Assembly: GCA_000697355.1 (NCBI GenBank)
Contig: JNEN01001014.1
Span: forward strand, 310,001 to 374,000
DNA: 64,000 nt
Direction: 5' to 3'
Source: Syncephalastrum monosporum B8922
Taxonomy: Eukaryota; Mucoromycota; Mucoromycetes; Mucorales; Syncephalastraceae
A program made the position numbers and the translations under genes. Shown here one piece after another: positions 10,791 through 22,746 of this stretch (positions are counted from its first letter, which is position 1; every line of letters begins with the position of its first letter). The notes under the pieces are model-generated. The model saw nothing but the letters and a program-made list of their open reading frames with translations, had not been told where the DNA came from and made no database searches.

Positions 10791-13756
10791 ATGACCACGT
10801 CTAAATACGAACAATCAATAAACGAACTCTCGTGTTCTGACGAAGCCAAGCGTCTCAAAGCCTTGCGATTCATTCGCAACTCGGTCATTGGCAACAAGAC
10901 TCGCAAAGATCTCTACATCAAGCTCGGAGTTGTCCAGAAGTACGTCTCTTGCATACGTGCCCCGACCGCCCTTCATTCACACTGAAGCATACACACGCAC
11001 TAACCGAGCGATCTTGTTTTCTTAGACTCGTTGAGTACCTCTCTCTTCCGGAGAATTCTTCGTACGCACTCAGAACCCAGGCTGCCACCGTCCTCGGCAG
11101 TATCGCCTACGGTATTGTGGGAGAATCACGAAAAAAACAAAAGAGGCGAAACTCATCCTATTGTATGTGCAGGCAAGGACGACAATGTCTCTACCATTGT
11201 CGCAGCCGGCACCATCAGTCGCTTGCTGGATACGCTTGCCCCGAATCCGAACCTATCCGTCATTGACAGCATCCGCGAGAATCGCAAGCTCCTCGAAGCA
11301 GCGACACGCGCACTGAAGTCCATTTTTCTGTCGCCGAGCACGCCTAAAGATGACATTTTTACTGTAATGTTTCTAAATGACATCATTGACCCACCACACC
11401 GTTCCCTCTTTGCTCACATATACAATGCAGGAGAAACACCTCTGCGATATCGTCACCTTGCTGGATGCGACTTCCTCGTTCCTATGCCAGCAGAACCGCG
11501 CGACCGCGTCCGCTGAGAGTCTCTCGTTTGGCATGATTGCGGAGTCGACCGCGGCCATCCTTTCCAAGTGCTGTGATACCCAGGAGCAGCAGATGCAACT
11601 CGCCTCGGCCGGTGTGATCCAGCCTCTGGTCAATCTCTTGCACTCCGGCCATGCCAAGGTAAAACCGTAAAGCATGCTCGCTTTATGTATTTTAATCGGT
11701 ATCGTAGGCCCAAGAAGCGGCCCTGGACGCGCTCTCGACCTTGTGCAGAGAAAACGGTCAGCTCGGCGAGTTTATCATCCATGCCAAGCGTAAGTTCCTC
11801 AGTTAGCGAGACGAGTAGCACTATCCTCACACACATATCGCCTGCATCTCCTCGTCAGCCATCGATTCGAATCAACTGACCACGGCCACCATGCTTGATT
11901 TTGCCCGCGACAAATGCCCCAACATGCGGCTGATCGCTTGCACATGGTAAATAGACACACTTTTTCTTAAACTCACCCCGTCCCGCCTCCCCCCTCCCGT
12001 CCCTTTACTGACCTCACTGACCGACCTCACTAGCCTTACCAACTTGTACCGCACAAACGTGTTTGAGGAACCGTTCAACGAGATCGTTTTGGTCGTCTTA
12101 CCCGCGCTCGTCAAAATACTCACCGAGGCATCTGGCGACGCGCAGGAACGCGCGCCTCTCGTGATTGCCGATCTCGTCAAGGACAGCGAGGACATGCAAC
12201 GTGCCGCCTACGAAGCCGATGCGATCCCCTGTCTGGTCGAGCTCCTCACGAGCTCGGCCTCCAAAGAGAACGAGGACGGCATGTACGATGGGCCGGGCAT
12301 CCCAGGCACAGGCAGCGTAGCCAAGCGCCGGGAAAAGATTCGGGAGGTAATTTACTTGGCCATGGGGTGCGAATGGTCCAGTCAACTCACACAAAGGTGG
12401 CTTTAGAACTGTCTGATTGCGATTGCGGCCTCGACGCTGATGAAGGAGGAATGCCGTTCACAGGTGCGTTGGAGATGCAGGTGGATAGCCGCCCATATCC
12501 ATTAACATGAGATATCTAGGCAATAAGCGCCAAAGTCCTCCCACATGTCGTTTCGGCCTTGCAGAGCAAACAGCCACATGTGCGCCTCGCGGCATGCCAA
12601 TGCGCAAAGTCCCTCTCTCGCAGTGTGAGCAACCTGCGCACGAGTCTAGTCGACGCTGGCGTCACTGCGCCTCTTTTGAACGTAATTCTTCACATAGTAT
12701 GGTTTGGCCTGTCATGACGTCTGATGCACACGTCCTTTTCCTTTTAGCTCCTCAAAGACGAGTCATCCGTTGTGCAAGCTGCCGCGTGTGGCGCATTATG
12801 TAATTTAGCGCTCGATTTTTCGCCCATGAAGAAGGTGAGATTGCCCCGTCCTCAAACCGTGTCCAATTTTCCAGGATTGACGGCCGTCTTTGTAGAGCGT
12901 CATAGAAGGCGGTGCGGTCGAACGTTTTGTCCAGTACTCCCGATCCGGCGATGCCAAGCTCCAACTCAATGGTGTCTGGGCCCTCAACAGCTTGCTTTAC
13001 AAATCCGACTTGCAAGCGAAAAAGTCCATCATGAAAGTCCTTACTTACGACTCGCTCATCGAGCTCCTCCACGACCCCAATCCGGATATTCAGGAACAGG
13101 CCCTCGAGATGCTGCGCAATCTCGTCTGCGGCCAGCGGGAGGTGATTGAGATGGTCATTGATGGGATTGGTAAAGAGGACTTGCTGGACGTCTTGGAAAG
13201 CAAGCTCCAGGTCACATCCAACATGGGTCTCGAGGGCGAGGATAGCAGTACGATGTCCGCGGTAAGTGTAGGATACCATGGATGTGCGCACCAGGACTGA
13301 CCACGCATACAGATCCTGCTTCCGACCTTGTTTGTGGTGGTCAACATGTCAAGCGACTATGAAGCGCCACGGGCGATGCTCTCCAGCCGTGCAAGCATTG
13401 TGGGGTCCGTGATTTCGCATCTGGTAAGTGGGTCCCTGGACAAGACAAAGGCAGTGGATTGATCAAAGGAATAGTCGCATGTGGACCCCTCCGTTCGAGC
13501 AGCTGCTGCATGGTGTATGATCAACTGGACTTGGTCCAACAAGGACGAAGACGAGACGGCCAGACAAAGTAAGTGGTGGCGAAGTTGAGGCATCCAACCC
13601 TACTCACCCAAATGAAAAGGTCAATTAGACCGGGTGCGCCGGTTGCGCGCGTTGGGTGTCGTACAGAAACTGGAAGCCATGGACGAAGACCCATGCCGCG
13701 ACGTGCGGGACAGAGCACGCACGGCCTTGGAGCAAATCTGTTCTTACCCAGACTAG
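10791..13756 (+). CDS. armadillo-repeat protein ARMC8 / Gid5 (Vid28) homologue
   Basis: Probable scaffold subunit of the GID/CTLH E3 ubiquitin ligase, which in yeast targets gluconeogenic enzymes for degradation; function is inferred from the family. Fourteen exons: 10791-10939, 11026-11111, 11173-11363, 11431-11658, 11708-11789, 11859-11946, 12034-12346, 12407-12463, 12520-12681, 12748-12834, 12896-13261, 13313-13423, 13475-13568, 13620-13756, giving 716 aa in frame. The protein is a run of helical ARM-type repeats, for example VVQAAACGALCNLAL and VRLAACQCAKSLS. The N-terminus has KALRFIRNSVIGNKTRKDLY and the C-terminus LRALGVVQKLEAMDED, both like ARMC8. There is no catalytic domain. It is the most intron-dense gene in the window. 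A more distant ARM protein cannot be excluded, but the N-terminal match favours ARMC8/Gid5. Confidence 0.85.
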
Positions 13757-13895
13757 TTATCATAATTAAGTACGTACCATATAAAGAGGAAAGCAACCCG
13801 CCACCCCACATAAGCGACTATTTCATTCGAGGTCCGTAATACAACTCTGTACCTCTTCTTTTTCCCTTCTTTTTCTACGTTTTGCGTTTCTCGGA

Positions 13896-16096
13896 ATGGC
13901 CAACCATGTGAGAAGATCATTTGAGCCGTTGCGTCGTCTTCTTGGCCTTGTTGGCTTGACCACGGCGGTGGTGGCCATGCTCGTTTACTGCTTTCTCCAT
14001 CACGAACGCGACATTCAGCAATGTGACATGACCTACATGAATCCTGTCTATATTCCCATGAATAACCCCAAACCGCCATCCCGACTGAACAACACGTATG
14101 CGCTCTATCTCTACCGCGAGCGAGGCGTGGATACGCTCGATAAGGTATGTACACCCTTTCCTGCAAGACAAGACGAAGACAGTTGATCCTTCGTCTAGCT
14201 GACGGGTGCACCTGCGCTCTTCATACCAGGACACGCCGGAAGCTACAGACAGGCTCGCTCGATTGCTGCCGAAGCCGCGCGTTACGCCAAGCACAAGGGC
14301 ATCCAGGGTTTGGATGTCTTCACAGGTACGCCGCATCTTATATTCATATAAGATGTATTCATGCATGGGCGCTCAACTAAAGTTCATGCATGACAAAAAA
14401 AAAAGTGGACCTGAACGACGCGTTTTCGGGAATCCACGGGCAGCTTTTGTATGACCAGGCCGAATACTGCCACGACGTGATCCAGTACATCCTGTCCCTG
14501 TACCACGACACGTCGTCTGTCATAGTCATTGGGCACTCCATGGGCGGTGTCGTCGCCCGTCTCATGCTGACGTACCCTGACGCACCCGTGTCTACCCTCT
14601 TCACCCTGGCAACGCCCCATACGGCCCCACCCGTCGTGCTGGATCCCAAGATGGTTCGCGCTTACCAGGCCATTCAGCAGAAGCGGCCGGCCACGCTTGT
14701 CTCTGTCGCAGCCGGTATGGCCGACACCATTGTCAACTCTGAACTGGCCGACGTCACGTCGCTGGGGGGACTCACCGTCTATGCCACGGGCGTGCCGACG
14801 GTGTGGACGACGTGCGACCATATGGCTATCCTATGGTGCAACCAGCTCGTCAAGCGTACCGCTGCTGCCCTCATCGAAAGCGTGCATGCCCAAAATCCAC
14901 GCCATGTCTTTGAAGACCACTTGCTCTCCAGGCCCGGCAGAATACCTAAAAGTACAAAACCCCATCTTGGCGCATGGCCGCTGTTCACTCACGCATTCGA
15001 GTAGATATCACGCCTCTCCCAGAGCATATACAGACCGAGGAGGTCTTGGGACTGCAATATGCCGCGCATCTGTCACCCAAGTTGGCTCTGCTTCACCCGC
15101 GCAAAAACCAAAATTTTGGATTGCTCACGGATCACCCGCAGGCCGTGCGTCCCCTTGTATGCGGCGAATCCATGACGTGCACCGATGCCAGTAACAAGGC
15201 CGTGCTGCTGCCCTTCCACGACCGCAAGTCGTTGTCTTTTATTGAATTGAACAGCGACGAAATACAGGGTTATCCCACCATGGGTATTCACTCTTCAGCG
15301 GCAGACGGCTTTGTCGTGGCCGGCCTTTACGACGCAGCACCTCAAACAGTGCACCTCGATTGGCTAGATCTCATCCAAGGCAAAGTCGTCCTCACCCTTC
15401 CGCCCCAACTCCACACCGTCCTTCACCTGACTACGCTGCGCACGCCTCGAGTTGCCTTGAAACTGCACGCGTCCGCCCTGCAAGCGCCGCTCATCCTGGA
15501 GCAAGCCGGCGCCATCGAGACCAAGTTCCATACCATGGAGGCCCACAGCGCGGTGCATCTCGTGTCCCATCAAGACGTTCGCGAGTCAGGACTGCGCCTC
15601 CGTGTCTGGCAGCTGCAGCCTGCTTCTGTCACCTTGCGTCTCTCGCTCGACTGGCAAGGCAGCGCCTACCAGGTCGCGCTCCGCTGTGCTCCGCTCCTCC
15701 CCACCGCCCTCTTCCTCGTCGCGACCGCTCTACTGGCTTTCTCTGGCAACGAGGCATCCTTCCCCGAGACGCTCGTCAAAACCCAATGGCTCTGGCCGCC
15801 TCTCCTCGTGCTTGTCACGGTGTGGCACTCGCGCTGGATGGCCGTGTGCGTCGCGCTCAGCGTAGGTCTCGTCAGCACCGTCTACATCCTGCTTCTGGGT
15901 ATCGTGGGCGGCTTGCGCTGCATGGTGCCACGCATCGCGTTGCCTATCACCGGCGCTGGCGTCGCCCTCGCTCTCGTCGCGAGTCTAGGGGGATGGGTAC
16001 CCACGTCTACCGCGCTGGTCGCGCTCTATGTCTTGGCTCTTTTCAGGGCCGCGAAGCGGCAGATAGCCGAGGTACGTGCCTGCACATCGATCCATG

Positions 16097-16147
<51 letters not shown>

Positions 16148-16482
16148 TTCTCTCTTTCTCTCTTTCTCTCTTTCAGAGTGTGTTCTCATTGCGCTTTACT
16201 TAGACCGTGCTGGTGTTTCTGACCTGTCTTTTACCGTACGTGATTCCCTCGCTCTTGGTCTTTATCCGTGAGATCCAGGAAGCCGGCTATGTGATGCCGG
16301 CGCTTCCCTGGGACGCTATCATCGACGATGCGCCACTCCTGAGCGTGTTTCTCTCTCTCACGCTAGTGCATCGCCGACCCAAGTGGATGGGCCTCGTGTG
16401 CCTCGTTGCTCTCGTGTATTACAGCACATACGGGATGCAACATGCCTATCCGATACAGATGAATTTTTCTGTCCATCCATAG
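13896..16482 (+). CDS. GPI inositol-deacylase, PGAP1/Bst1 family
   Basis: ER membrane lipase that removes the acyl chain from the inositol of GPI anchors so that GPI proteins can leave the ER. Exons 13896-14144, 14199-14325, 14406-14951, 15005-16071, 16204-16482 give 755 aa in frame. An N-terminal membrane anchor (LLGLVGLTTAVVAMLVYCFL) precedes the luminal lipase domain, whose oxyanion/nucleophile motifs are LFIPGHAGSYRQ and VIVIGHSMGGVVAR (Ser nucleophile). The second half has several hydrophobic segments ending in LVCLVALVYYSTYGMQ, as in PGAP1. The protein is shorter than yeast Bst1 (about 1000 aa), so the membrane part is reduced. The last intron carries a TC microsatellite; the intron 14952-15004 was placed because the upstream frame otherwise stops at 15002-15004. 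Confidence 0.88.
16098..16176 (+). repeat. TC/TCTT microsatellite in intron
   Basis: An uninterrupted run of TC dinucleotides followed by TCTCTTTC repeats lies within the last intron (16072-16203) of the GPI-deacylase gene and forms its polypyrimidine tract. It is a plausible length-variable marker. Confidence 0.9.
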
Positions 16483-16531
16483 ATATGGAAATAAGAGAGA
16501 TTTATTCCGTTCAAAGTATAAAGTAAGCAGT

Positions 16532-17698
16532 TTAAACGGACTCCTGGATCGGGGGCTCGACAAACTCCTTGTTGACCTTGGCGCCAACATCGGACTCGCC
16601 AGCGGCAGCAGCGCCACCGTGGAGGGCAAGCAGAGCAGAGACATCGAACTTGGGGGCCTTGAGGATCTTGGCCTTGCGGATGTAGGTGTTCTGCAGGGGG
16701 TAGATGTTCTGGCACGACTTCTCGATGCGGACAGCAATGGCATCCTGAGCCGAGTTCGAGGCAGAGCTCGAGAGCTTGGTGACAAGCTCCTTCAGGTCGC
16801 ACGAGACAGACTCCTCGGTCATGATGTCGAACATCTTGCGGCGGATCTGGCGGATCTGCGAGGACTGGGCGTAGGTCGTCTTCTTAACCTGGTTGCGGCG
16901 ACGGGAGGTGAAGGCAATGCAGAACAGACGGACGAGGTAGCCGTCGGTGGTCTTGACATCGACGAAGGCCTCGATCAGGGACTGCCACTTCTTGACCATC
17001 GAGCGAAGCTTGTCCGAGGTCATGTCCATGCCGTAGAAGTTGGTCAGGCAGTTCTTGCCCTGGATCTCGTCCACCTTGAGCTGAACCTTGCGGAAAGCGC
17101 GGGCCTCGTCCTTGGACAGATCGCCGAGGGAGACCTCGACAACACGGCCGTTCAGCGAGTCACTGGCCTTGTCTATTTTTTTTTTTTATATATTGTTCAG
17201 TCACCCTCATGGTATCTCTTTTGTGCTCGCCACTTACGAAGACCCTGGGTACGGTTGACGAGGGTCTTGCCAACCTGGCGAACCTCGAACATCGAGGGAG
17301 CCTTGATGTCGTACCAGTCCTTGCGGGTGAAGGGGTCGACGCTACCAATGTCATGAGTAAACGCTCTCGTGATAGACCATGTCGTCTACTTACACCTTCT
17401 TCTTCAAACCCTTCTTTCCTTTGCTAAGGCGCCTTTAAGAGGGAAAACGAAGAGAGAGAGAGAGACAGAGCGTCAGTACGTGTGCATTGGAACATTCAAT
17501 GTCAAGGGAAAAAAAAAAGTTGTAGGGTTTGCTGAAATGGGGGGGGGTATCGTAATGTCGGTTGTCTGGTTTCGTTCTTTTTGGTACTCACTTGTTCTTG
17601 CCAACAGCTATTCAAAGAGGATGGGGTTAGTATATCAAAGGATGGATGGATCCACGGATGGATGGATTGCCCGTTTGGCAATGGATGCACATACCCAT
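16532..17698 (-). CDS. RPS1: small-subunit ribosomal protein eS1 (yeast Rps1, human RPS3A)
   Basis: Core protein of the cytosolic 40S subunit, near the mRNA exit and platform. Exons, right to left: 17698-17695 (ATGG only), 17607-17592, 17432-17394, 17341-17238, 17172-16532, giving 267 aa in frame, normal for the family. The sequence starts [15 protein letters not shown] and continues with [47 protein letters not shown] and [19 protein letters not shown], which are diagnostic. The first two coding exons are 4 and 16 nt, so the start codon sits almost alone, an arrangement often seen in intron-rich ribosomal protein genes. The C-terminal tail is Ala/Gly-rich. The assignment is secure. Confidence 0.95.
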
Positions 17699-19754
17699 AT
17701 TGACGATTAAAGAGGAGGAGCTTATGCCTGCTCGGCCAAATTCCTCCTTTGACCCCTCCCCCAGCCGGGCCAGCCCAAGCCCAGCAAATCTCAAATCCTC
17801 CTTTCTGAACTCCGCTGCGAGATTGGCTTCTTTTCTGAATCGAGGCACTGTCATATCAAATGAATAGCCTCGCTAATTGTGATTAGATATAACCCATTTA
17901 GCTATTTCATATGAGTAGGCTCTATATTTTTTTGCTTGAGCTCACGGTAGATGTGTAGCGGTATAATAGTGTGATGAGTTCGCTAGATACTATATAACAG
18001 CTTTCATTGTAATCGTAATGCTCAGGATCTATAGTGGATAAATTGCCTAATTATGTCTGTAAGATACGGCTTTTGTGGGATGTATACCACGATGCACATA
18101 TCATGCTGAATTGAAACTGATGCATAAGATTCCCTATTGGCGATACCAGAAGAGGGTTGATGACTCTCCAAAAATATATCCATCACTACTCGCTCTGTAT
18201 AAGCTTGTGCAAGGACTATGGCAAGGAAGATTAACGAGCTGCCATCTGAGCTGGCTACATTATATCCATTACGGAGAGCTATAAAAATAAAGAAACTATC
18301 AAAGTATAGGATAAGCTGTACCAGGCACCGTCCTTCGACGTCCTATAGCCAGGCTTCGAGACTATACATCCCCATTTGCAAAATTGGCTTGAACGTATAC
18401 TGTATCTGATCTGCATTTGAAGAACGGCGTTGTATACATCTATAATGGATAGCATATACCCTATCTTCAACCTCTCTCGTACGTATATGTACGCACCTAA
18501 CATACCCGTTCGTTTATTGATACGTGTTATACGCTTTGATAGGGGCTGAAACATCGACTTATCAATTTAAAACGAAATATGCTGACAAGCGATGTCCAAG
18601 ATGCAACAAATGACAGTACATATTCACAATAGATCTTTCGTTAAATCTTTTTAGCTTCAATGGAAATGTCATCTGTATAATGCACGTCTACTATCAATGA
18701 TGGTGCCGCAGTTGTATATGAAAACTGCAACAGATAAAATTTGCTACACTGTTTCTGATTTCTTTTCGTTTCACAGCGAAAAAGATCTTCAAGGAAAAAC
18801 GAATACCATCTCATTCAGGGATATAGCTTTCTTTTATAATAGTACGACGTAAGAGGGCAGCATTGCGATGTCAAGAATAAAGATACTAACGGTAATTACA
18901 CCTAAGTAAATTTTCGGTCCTTGCACCAGACAGGTGATTAGGGTGAAATCGGATCCCCGTACATAGCGATAAGCTGCTTCTCAAAAAAGCATTGAATGGT
19001 AACGAAGGCACTACTTATGCTAAACATTAGATATATGAAGACTGGTGTCTACCATAAGCAATGTATCAAGTCCATTTCATGTACGTCATTCGAGACGGTT
19101 TTAGTGCCCGGCGAGCTCTACAGGAAGGCGTCCCTGGCCCTTCTTGCTGACAGCCGTAATGGAGCACTGCCGTCAAGGGTAAACATTGCATCAAAATTAT
19201 CTGCAACTGTATCAATAGTGTAACCATGCATGTAAAAAGGATCTAGCTAGTACGGATGTCAACGTCAATCCAAGTTTTGAACACATACAGTACATGAGCA
19301 GCAAAAGACACCCAATCGTTAGCCGCCGTCGGCATCAGCAAATTATGTCAGTTAAAAATATACATCAGCCTTCTGAGCGAGCTAATACGTTGTGATGATG
19401 ATGAACCTCTATAACATTGTCCATCTGGATGGTGGGCAACTAGAAAGAGAAGATCGATGGTTACCTCAACATTGTGCACGAGTTGATAGGAATGCTAAGA
19501 TAAAGTCATTTCGAGCGACGTAATATACATGTTATTATATACATAATGTCTTTCAATTTTTAATCTTGCTTGTATGAACAGCTGTAGACGACCATGTGTA
19601 TCTTGCTATTCACCTTATTTCCGCAGCAACGATCATCGGGAATCCGTGGGTAACATGCCAAAATAGAACGAAAATAAGGTTGTCTAGGCAGTGCTACCTG
19701 TCTTTTGGTCTAGTTCGTCCTTTTCCATTATGCATCTGGACGCAGCGTCTATCC
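17699..19754. other. gene-poor stretch
   Basis: About 2 kb upstream of the eS1 gene. The first 200 bp probably hold its promoter (17740-17800 is C-rich with CCCAGC/CCAAGCCC repeats). The rest is AT-rich with only short broken frames. I see no gene, RNA or repeat I can support. Confidence 0.5.
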
Positions 19755-20401
19755 TCAGGAATCTAGCTTGAAGACATAATCTTTGAGTAACTTGTTCTCC
19801 CATGCATCTTCACGAGTGAGCCCAGACGCAGAGTTCATCATCATATTCAGACCTACACCTGTGTACGTTTTCATTGCAGCAGATATAAGGTACAAAGTCT
19901 TCTTTATATGACCCTGAAGAGATATTAGTCGCCTCATAGATATGTTTTGCTTCCTTTTTAGATAATGAAGGATCAAGTGATGTTTTTTCTACCATTACAA
20001 AAAAAGATTTGCTCGCTCTGTCGTCTGTGCATACATACTGTACTTGCTTCTGAGTTGAAAAAAATGCTCTATATGGCGATACCATCTGGGGCTTTAGTAG
20101 ATTATACTCCCGTCATTCCAATATCTGTTGTGGTGTGATGGCAGCAGCAGCATGATAGAAGGGATAGGTACGAATAAGCATGGATCATTGAGATGCGTTC
20201 AGAGAAAGCTGAAAAAAAGTGTTCCGCTTCTGAAAAAAAAAAGCACCTGTATGCAGTCGATTCATTGGTATCGCCAAGTATAGAGTCATGCGCTCGATTA
20301 TTTTTAACGGTTATGATTGGTGAAAGCCGCACACAAGAAATAATTGCCTCATTCATTCCTATGTCCAGTTTCCATACCAAAGGAACGGGTTCCTGTGTCA
20401 A
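19755..20401 (-). pseudogene. probable decayed gene, possible Myb/SANT-like relic
   Basis: Three minus-strand frames (20401-20102, 20085-19810, 19976-19755) follow one another and overlap out of frame. They read like one protein broken by frameshifts and stops. The middle piece is charged (KKEAKHIYEATNISSGSY). The last contains TYTGVGLNMMMNSASG followed by DAWENKLLKDYVFK. This faintly resembles the TGxGW...W spacing of Myb/SANT-like domains found beside Harbinger-type transposases; that is a guess from pattern only. No intact ORF, terminal repeat or transposase core is visible. Confidence 0.25.
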
Positions 20402-21690
20402 TTGGCCCCCCTGATCTGTATCACGCCCTTGACTGGGGCCTGTGCGTCATGTTCATAAAGAAGTGAAAGGAAAAGATGTCGCCACCGTCATTGCCTGCGT
20501 TTAAGCTGTCATTAGGTAGGTGACACCTTGGTCCAAAATGACTCTTGAGGTATGGTGAACAAATGCGCTTTCCCCAAAAGGTAAAGCATGAATTATTTTC
20601 TGCGTTATGTAAAAAAAAAAGAGAGAAAACGAGGAGAGCGCGGGGAAATATGGGAGAGCCTGGGCATGTCATGTTACACACAGATACGTTTCTCTTATCT
20701 CTAGGTTCTCATAAGCGGCATGGGGTCGTGAGAGGCCTTGGAGATCGCCACTCAGCCGCTTCCCAATGTGTGTGCATGCGTGTGGGGAGTATGGGAATGT
20801 TGGGGACCCTCTACATCATATCCTTTGCATCATACTGGACTCACAAATCAAAACGGGTGACTCTTATAATTTATAGATGGTATGGCAACGTGATGTGCCT
20901 TTGGTCTGACCGCAAGCATGGGCTGACCTATTAACCATTTCGGTGTTAAGCTCTGATGTTGCGTATAAACAATAAATCAAGAGCAGGAGACGTCGGGCAG
21001 TCCCCGGTGAAAACCGGGAATCAAGTTATTCGGGCATAAAAAAAGGAGGAGAATCGACGGCGTTTGAGGCGTGGGTGTACTTGTTTACCTACGATTCTTT
21101 GTTTTCTATGGTTCGCTCACGGCTGAACCGTCTTTATGAAAATACTATTTAAGTTGCAAAACAAGCAAGGCACCTACACTTAATTGCATCTTCCGTCATA
21201 TCATGCCATTGCATCATCCGGATCACTTGTGGCCTGATCTTGCGATAGAGTTAGAGGTCAAAAGAGGGTTCAGACGATTCTTTTTGTTGTCCACGGGGAC
21301 GACGAGTGCCTCAGGTTTGTGTGTGTGTGAGTATGTGTGTCGTGCGCAGCCAATGTGTGCCGGTTCTATTATTGCTACAACAGAGAAACAAAGCCCAAAA
21401 ACAAGAAAAAACGACACAGGTGAGGTATCTCCGCAATCAAGGTGCGCCCGCCTATATCCTCCAGATAAGATCCGCTCCAGGGTTTTGATTGGATGAACAA
21501 GTATGGCTCACTGCCCTTGCCGTTCCTTGATTTTCCGGATCGAATGCAGCCCTTGATATAAATAGTCAAAGGATTTTTTCCCTCAAACCCCTCCCCTTCC
21601 CGCATAGCGCCATTTTCCTTCTCTCTCTTTTACTTTTTTTTATCTATATAACTCTTCTTTATTGAATGATAAACGGCGCCAAGATACCAA
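20402..21690. other. intergenic with promoter of the His-rich gene
   Basis: There is no gene model. Short frames at 20545-20934 and 21203-21496 show no family likeness. The last 100 bp are pyrimidine-rich and carry a TATA box for the next gene. Confidence 0.5.
21645..21651 (+). promoter_or_regulatory. TATA box (TATATAA)
   Basis: TATATAA lies 40 bp upstream of the start codon at 21691, after a pyrimidine-rich tract. A core promoter element is likely from position and sequence. Confidence 0.55.
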
Positions 21691-22389
21691 ATGGCTCAAC
21701 CAACAATGCTCGATTTCGAAATTCTCCCTCTGACGCCAGACGAAGGCGAAGAGAATAATTATAATTATACAGCCGAAGAGGAAGAACCGTGTAACTGGCT
21801 TGAAGACTCAGAGTGCCAAGAGAACCTGTTCTGCATCGTGCCGTTGATGCCCGAAGAGACAGTGATTGACGAGAACAACCACTGCCAGTCCCACATCAAA
21901 CTCTTCTTTGAAGAACTCGGATACCTTACTGAGGAGCCAGAGCCTATAGATCCCACCCGTGACTATGATGCCGAAGCCCGTCAGCTGCTGGAGGAGCGAG
22001 AAAAGACCCGTCCAAGACACGTTGATCTGTCCAGGATGCCTTCGCTGGCCCACTCCCGTTCGGGCGTTTCTTCCACGTCGTCGTCGATCCACCACGACTT
22101 CCATAACGACGTCCGCTCCCCGCTCTATATGGGTCAGACCGGCGCGCCGGCCGTTGCCGACCACCACGCCCACAACCCTGCTGCATCCGCCGCAGCACAT
22201 CCTTACCATCATCCTCACCACTACCATAACCACCACCTGGCCTTCGCTCCCTACGCGATGGCTGGTCATGATAAATTCCATACGCATACAGATCACCACC
22301 ACCCCCCTCATCATCATCACCATAACAATTTTCATAACAACCACCAGAGCCATCATTACCGCGGTCGCCATCCACTGACGCATGCATAA
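21691..22389 (+). CDS. acidic protein with histidine-rich C-terminus, unknown function
   Basis: Single-exon frame of 232 aa. I do not recognise the family. Residues 1-100 are strongly acidic with a few Cys (EEEEPCNWLEDSECQ) and a possible short helix (HIKLFFEELGYLTEEP). Residues 110-135 are Ser-rich (LSRMPSLAHSRSG), perhaps phosphorylated. The last ~75 residues hold about 28 histidines in runs such as HPYHHPHHYHNHH, mixed with Asn, Pro and Tyr. Such tails bind Zn, Ni or Cu in other proteins, or drive condensation; both are inferences. A TATA box and pyrimidine tract upstream support a real gene. There is no signal peptide or membrane segment. The His run could have grown by CAC/CAT codon repeats. 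Confidence 0.65.
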   Translation: MAQPTMLDFEILPLTPDEGEENNYNYTAEEEEPCNWLEDSECQENLFCIVPLMPEETVIDENNHCQSHIKLFFEELGYLTEEPEPIDPTRDYDAEARQLLEEREKTRPRHVDLSRMPSLAHSRSGVSSTSSSIHHDFHNDVRSPLYMGQTGAPAVADHHAHNPAASAAAHPYHHPHHYHNHHLAFAPYAMAGHDKFHTHTDHHHPPHHHHHNNFHNNHQSHHYRGRHPLTHA

Positions 22390-22746
22390 CCATACATATC
22401 CACTAAAGAGATGAAAATAAGACAAAAAAAGGACCCCGTCAACCGCCACCCAAAAACCCCTCTCATCGCTAACACCCCTCATTTTTTTTCTCCTTCGCCT
22501 TTTGTCCTTCTGTACACACACTCTCAGTTCTATCTCCTTATTGATATGTTGGTCGATATCCCCTTCTACTCCTATCCACCCTACTTTTTTTTTTCTTTCA
22601 CACGTCAAAACTAAACTAATCTAATACAACGCGTTAAAAAGAACCGGACCTTTTTCACTGTCAAAAATTGAATTGGACTGGGATGTGTATCCATCCATGT
22701 ATATATGATGCATGGGGTGTTTAAAAAAAAGAGTACTTTTACATGT
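22390..22746. other. convergent intergenic spacer
   Basis: This is the 3' flank shared by the His-rich gene (plus) and the mS45 gene (minus). It is T-rich and C-rich with no coding signal; presumed polyadenylation regions of both genes. Confidence 0.5.

Noticed and set aside
15360..16271. 303-codon Arg/Pro/His-rich plus frame overlapping the GPI deacylase
   Set aside because: Out-of-frame reading of the GPI deacylase exon and its TC-repeat intron; composition typical of a shadow frame.
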